Below, one piece after another: positions 60,875 through 64,000 of a stretch of 64,000 nt of DNA. How positions within the stretch are numbered: position 1 is the first letter of the stretch; every line of letters begins with the position of its first letter. The translations under genes were made by a program, and so were the position numbers. The notes beneath the pieces were generated by a model. It was not told the origin of the DNA. It saw only the letters and a list, made by a program, of their open reading frames with translations, and did no database searches. The stretch comes from Cognataquiflexum aquatile (GTDB taxonomy: Bacteria; Bacteroidota; Bacteroidia; Cytophagales; Cyclobacteriaceae), in assembly GCF_003316845.1 (NCBI RefSeq), contig NZ_QMIK01000005.1, positions 343,832 through 407,831 of the forward strand. The letters run 5' to 3'.

Positions 60875-61009
60875 GAAGTAAGAAGTATGAAGTGGGAAGT
60901 ACGAAGTAAAATCCGTCTTCTTCTCTCTTTCTATCCTTACCTGTTCCTTTTACGGAAACAATTTCTTATGTTCTTTCCTCCGTACTTCAGCCTTCGGCCT
61001 TCGTACTTC
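60875..61009. repeat. Inverted arms of GAAGTNN 7-bp units in the 23S-5S spacer
   Basis: Five heptamers GAAGTAA, GAAGTAT, GAAGTGG, GAAGTAC, GAAGTAA occupy 60875-60909. Four more of the same family, on the opposite strand (GAAGTAC, GAAGGCC, GAAGGCT, GAAGTAC), occupy 60982-61009. About 72 unrelated bases lie between. The arms are complementary and could close a long stem in the rRNA precursor. Confidence 0.85.
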
Positions 61010-61048
61010 GGATGATATGTCTTGCAGAGAATGCAACAGGGCTGACCT

Positions 61049-63888
<2,840 letters not shown>

Positions 63889-64000
63889 TTTACACACATC
63901 CCCCTTTTGCTTAAGGATATGTGCAGTCTCCGTGTATTTATCCCTTGGGTTAAATACACACTCTGTTGCATTCTCTGCTCAACATGTCAATGAACTTATG

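Overview
This window looks like chromosomal DNA of a Bacteroidota bacterium, most likely from the Cytophagales (Cyclobacteriaceae/Algoriphagus-like). This is inferred from gene content (alternative complex III, DUF2851, DUF2461, dihydroorotase with a clade-like metal motif, YceI/MarR pair), from repeated matches to the Bacteroidota promoter (TTG or TTTG, about 19-21 nt, then TAnnTTTG), and from weak or absent Shine-Dalgarno sequences. The species cannot be named from the sequence alone.

Layout. Positions 1-7871 (minus strand) hold the alternative complex III operon actABCDEF, with actF cut by the left edge. Positions 8240-9296 hold the most unusual locus: five tandem tRNA-Cys-like genes with an aberrant anticodon loop and a shortened D-loop, bounded by a candidate promoter and a terminator, followed by one normal tRNA-Cys(GCA) gene with its own promoter and terminator. 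Positions 9418-23345 are housekeeping genes: a lipoprotein, rpsA, an acyltransferase, DUF2851, a hexapeptide acyltransferase, trhO, a nucleoside phosphorylase, a response regulator, an AlkD-like protein, a DEAD-box helicase, dihydroorotase and tRNA-His. Positions 23698-28121 are an alpha-glucan operon (debranching enzyme, GT4 glycosyltransferase, GH57). Positions 28194-29426 are a small overlapping set of envelope proteins.

Positions 30222-32978 (minus) form a quinone/electrophile-stress-like neighbourhood: MarR regulator, a frameshifted YceI gene, a ring-cleaving dioxygenase and a carboxylesterase. Shared palindromic sites lie before marR and yceI. Positions 33229-36331 carry a hydrolase, an amidohydrolase and a barrel-like protein. 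Positions 36629-40631 have the ybbAP-like ABC transporter divergent from a TesA-like esterase. Then come a diheme cytochrome, YraN, LipB, a hypothetical protein, a DnaQ-like exonuclease, a VapBC-type toxin-antitoxin pair, RNase R, a polyprenyl synthase, a rhomboid protease and an HPF-like protein (40793-49569). Two large secreted proteins (zinc metalloprotease, BNR-repeat protein), rpmA/rplU and nrdBA follow. The right end holds the 5S and 23S genes of a minus-strand rRNA operon, whose 16S lies beyond the window.

Beyond genes, several intergenic spots carry arrays of 7-bp units, often as two oppositely oriented arms. They look like a dispersed repeat family. No CRISPR array, transposase, integrase or prophage was seen.
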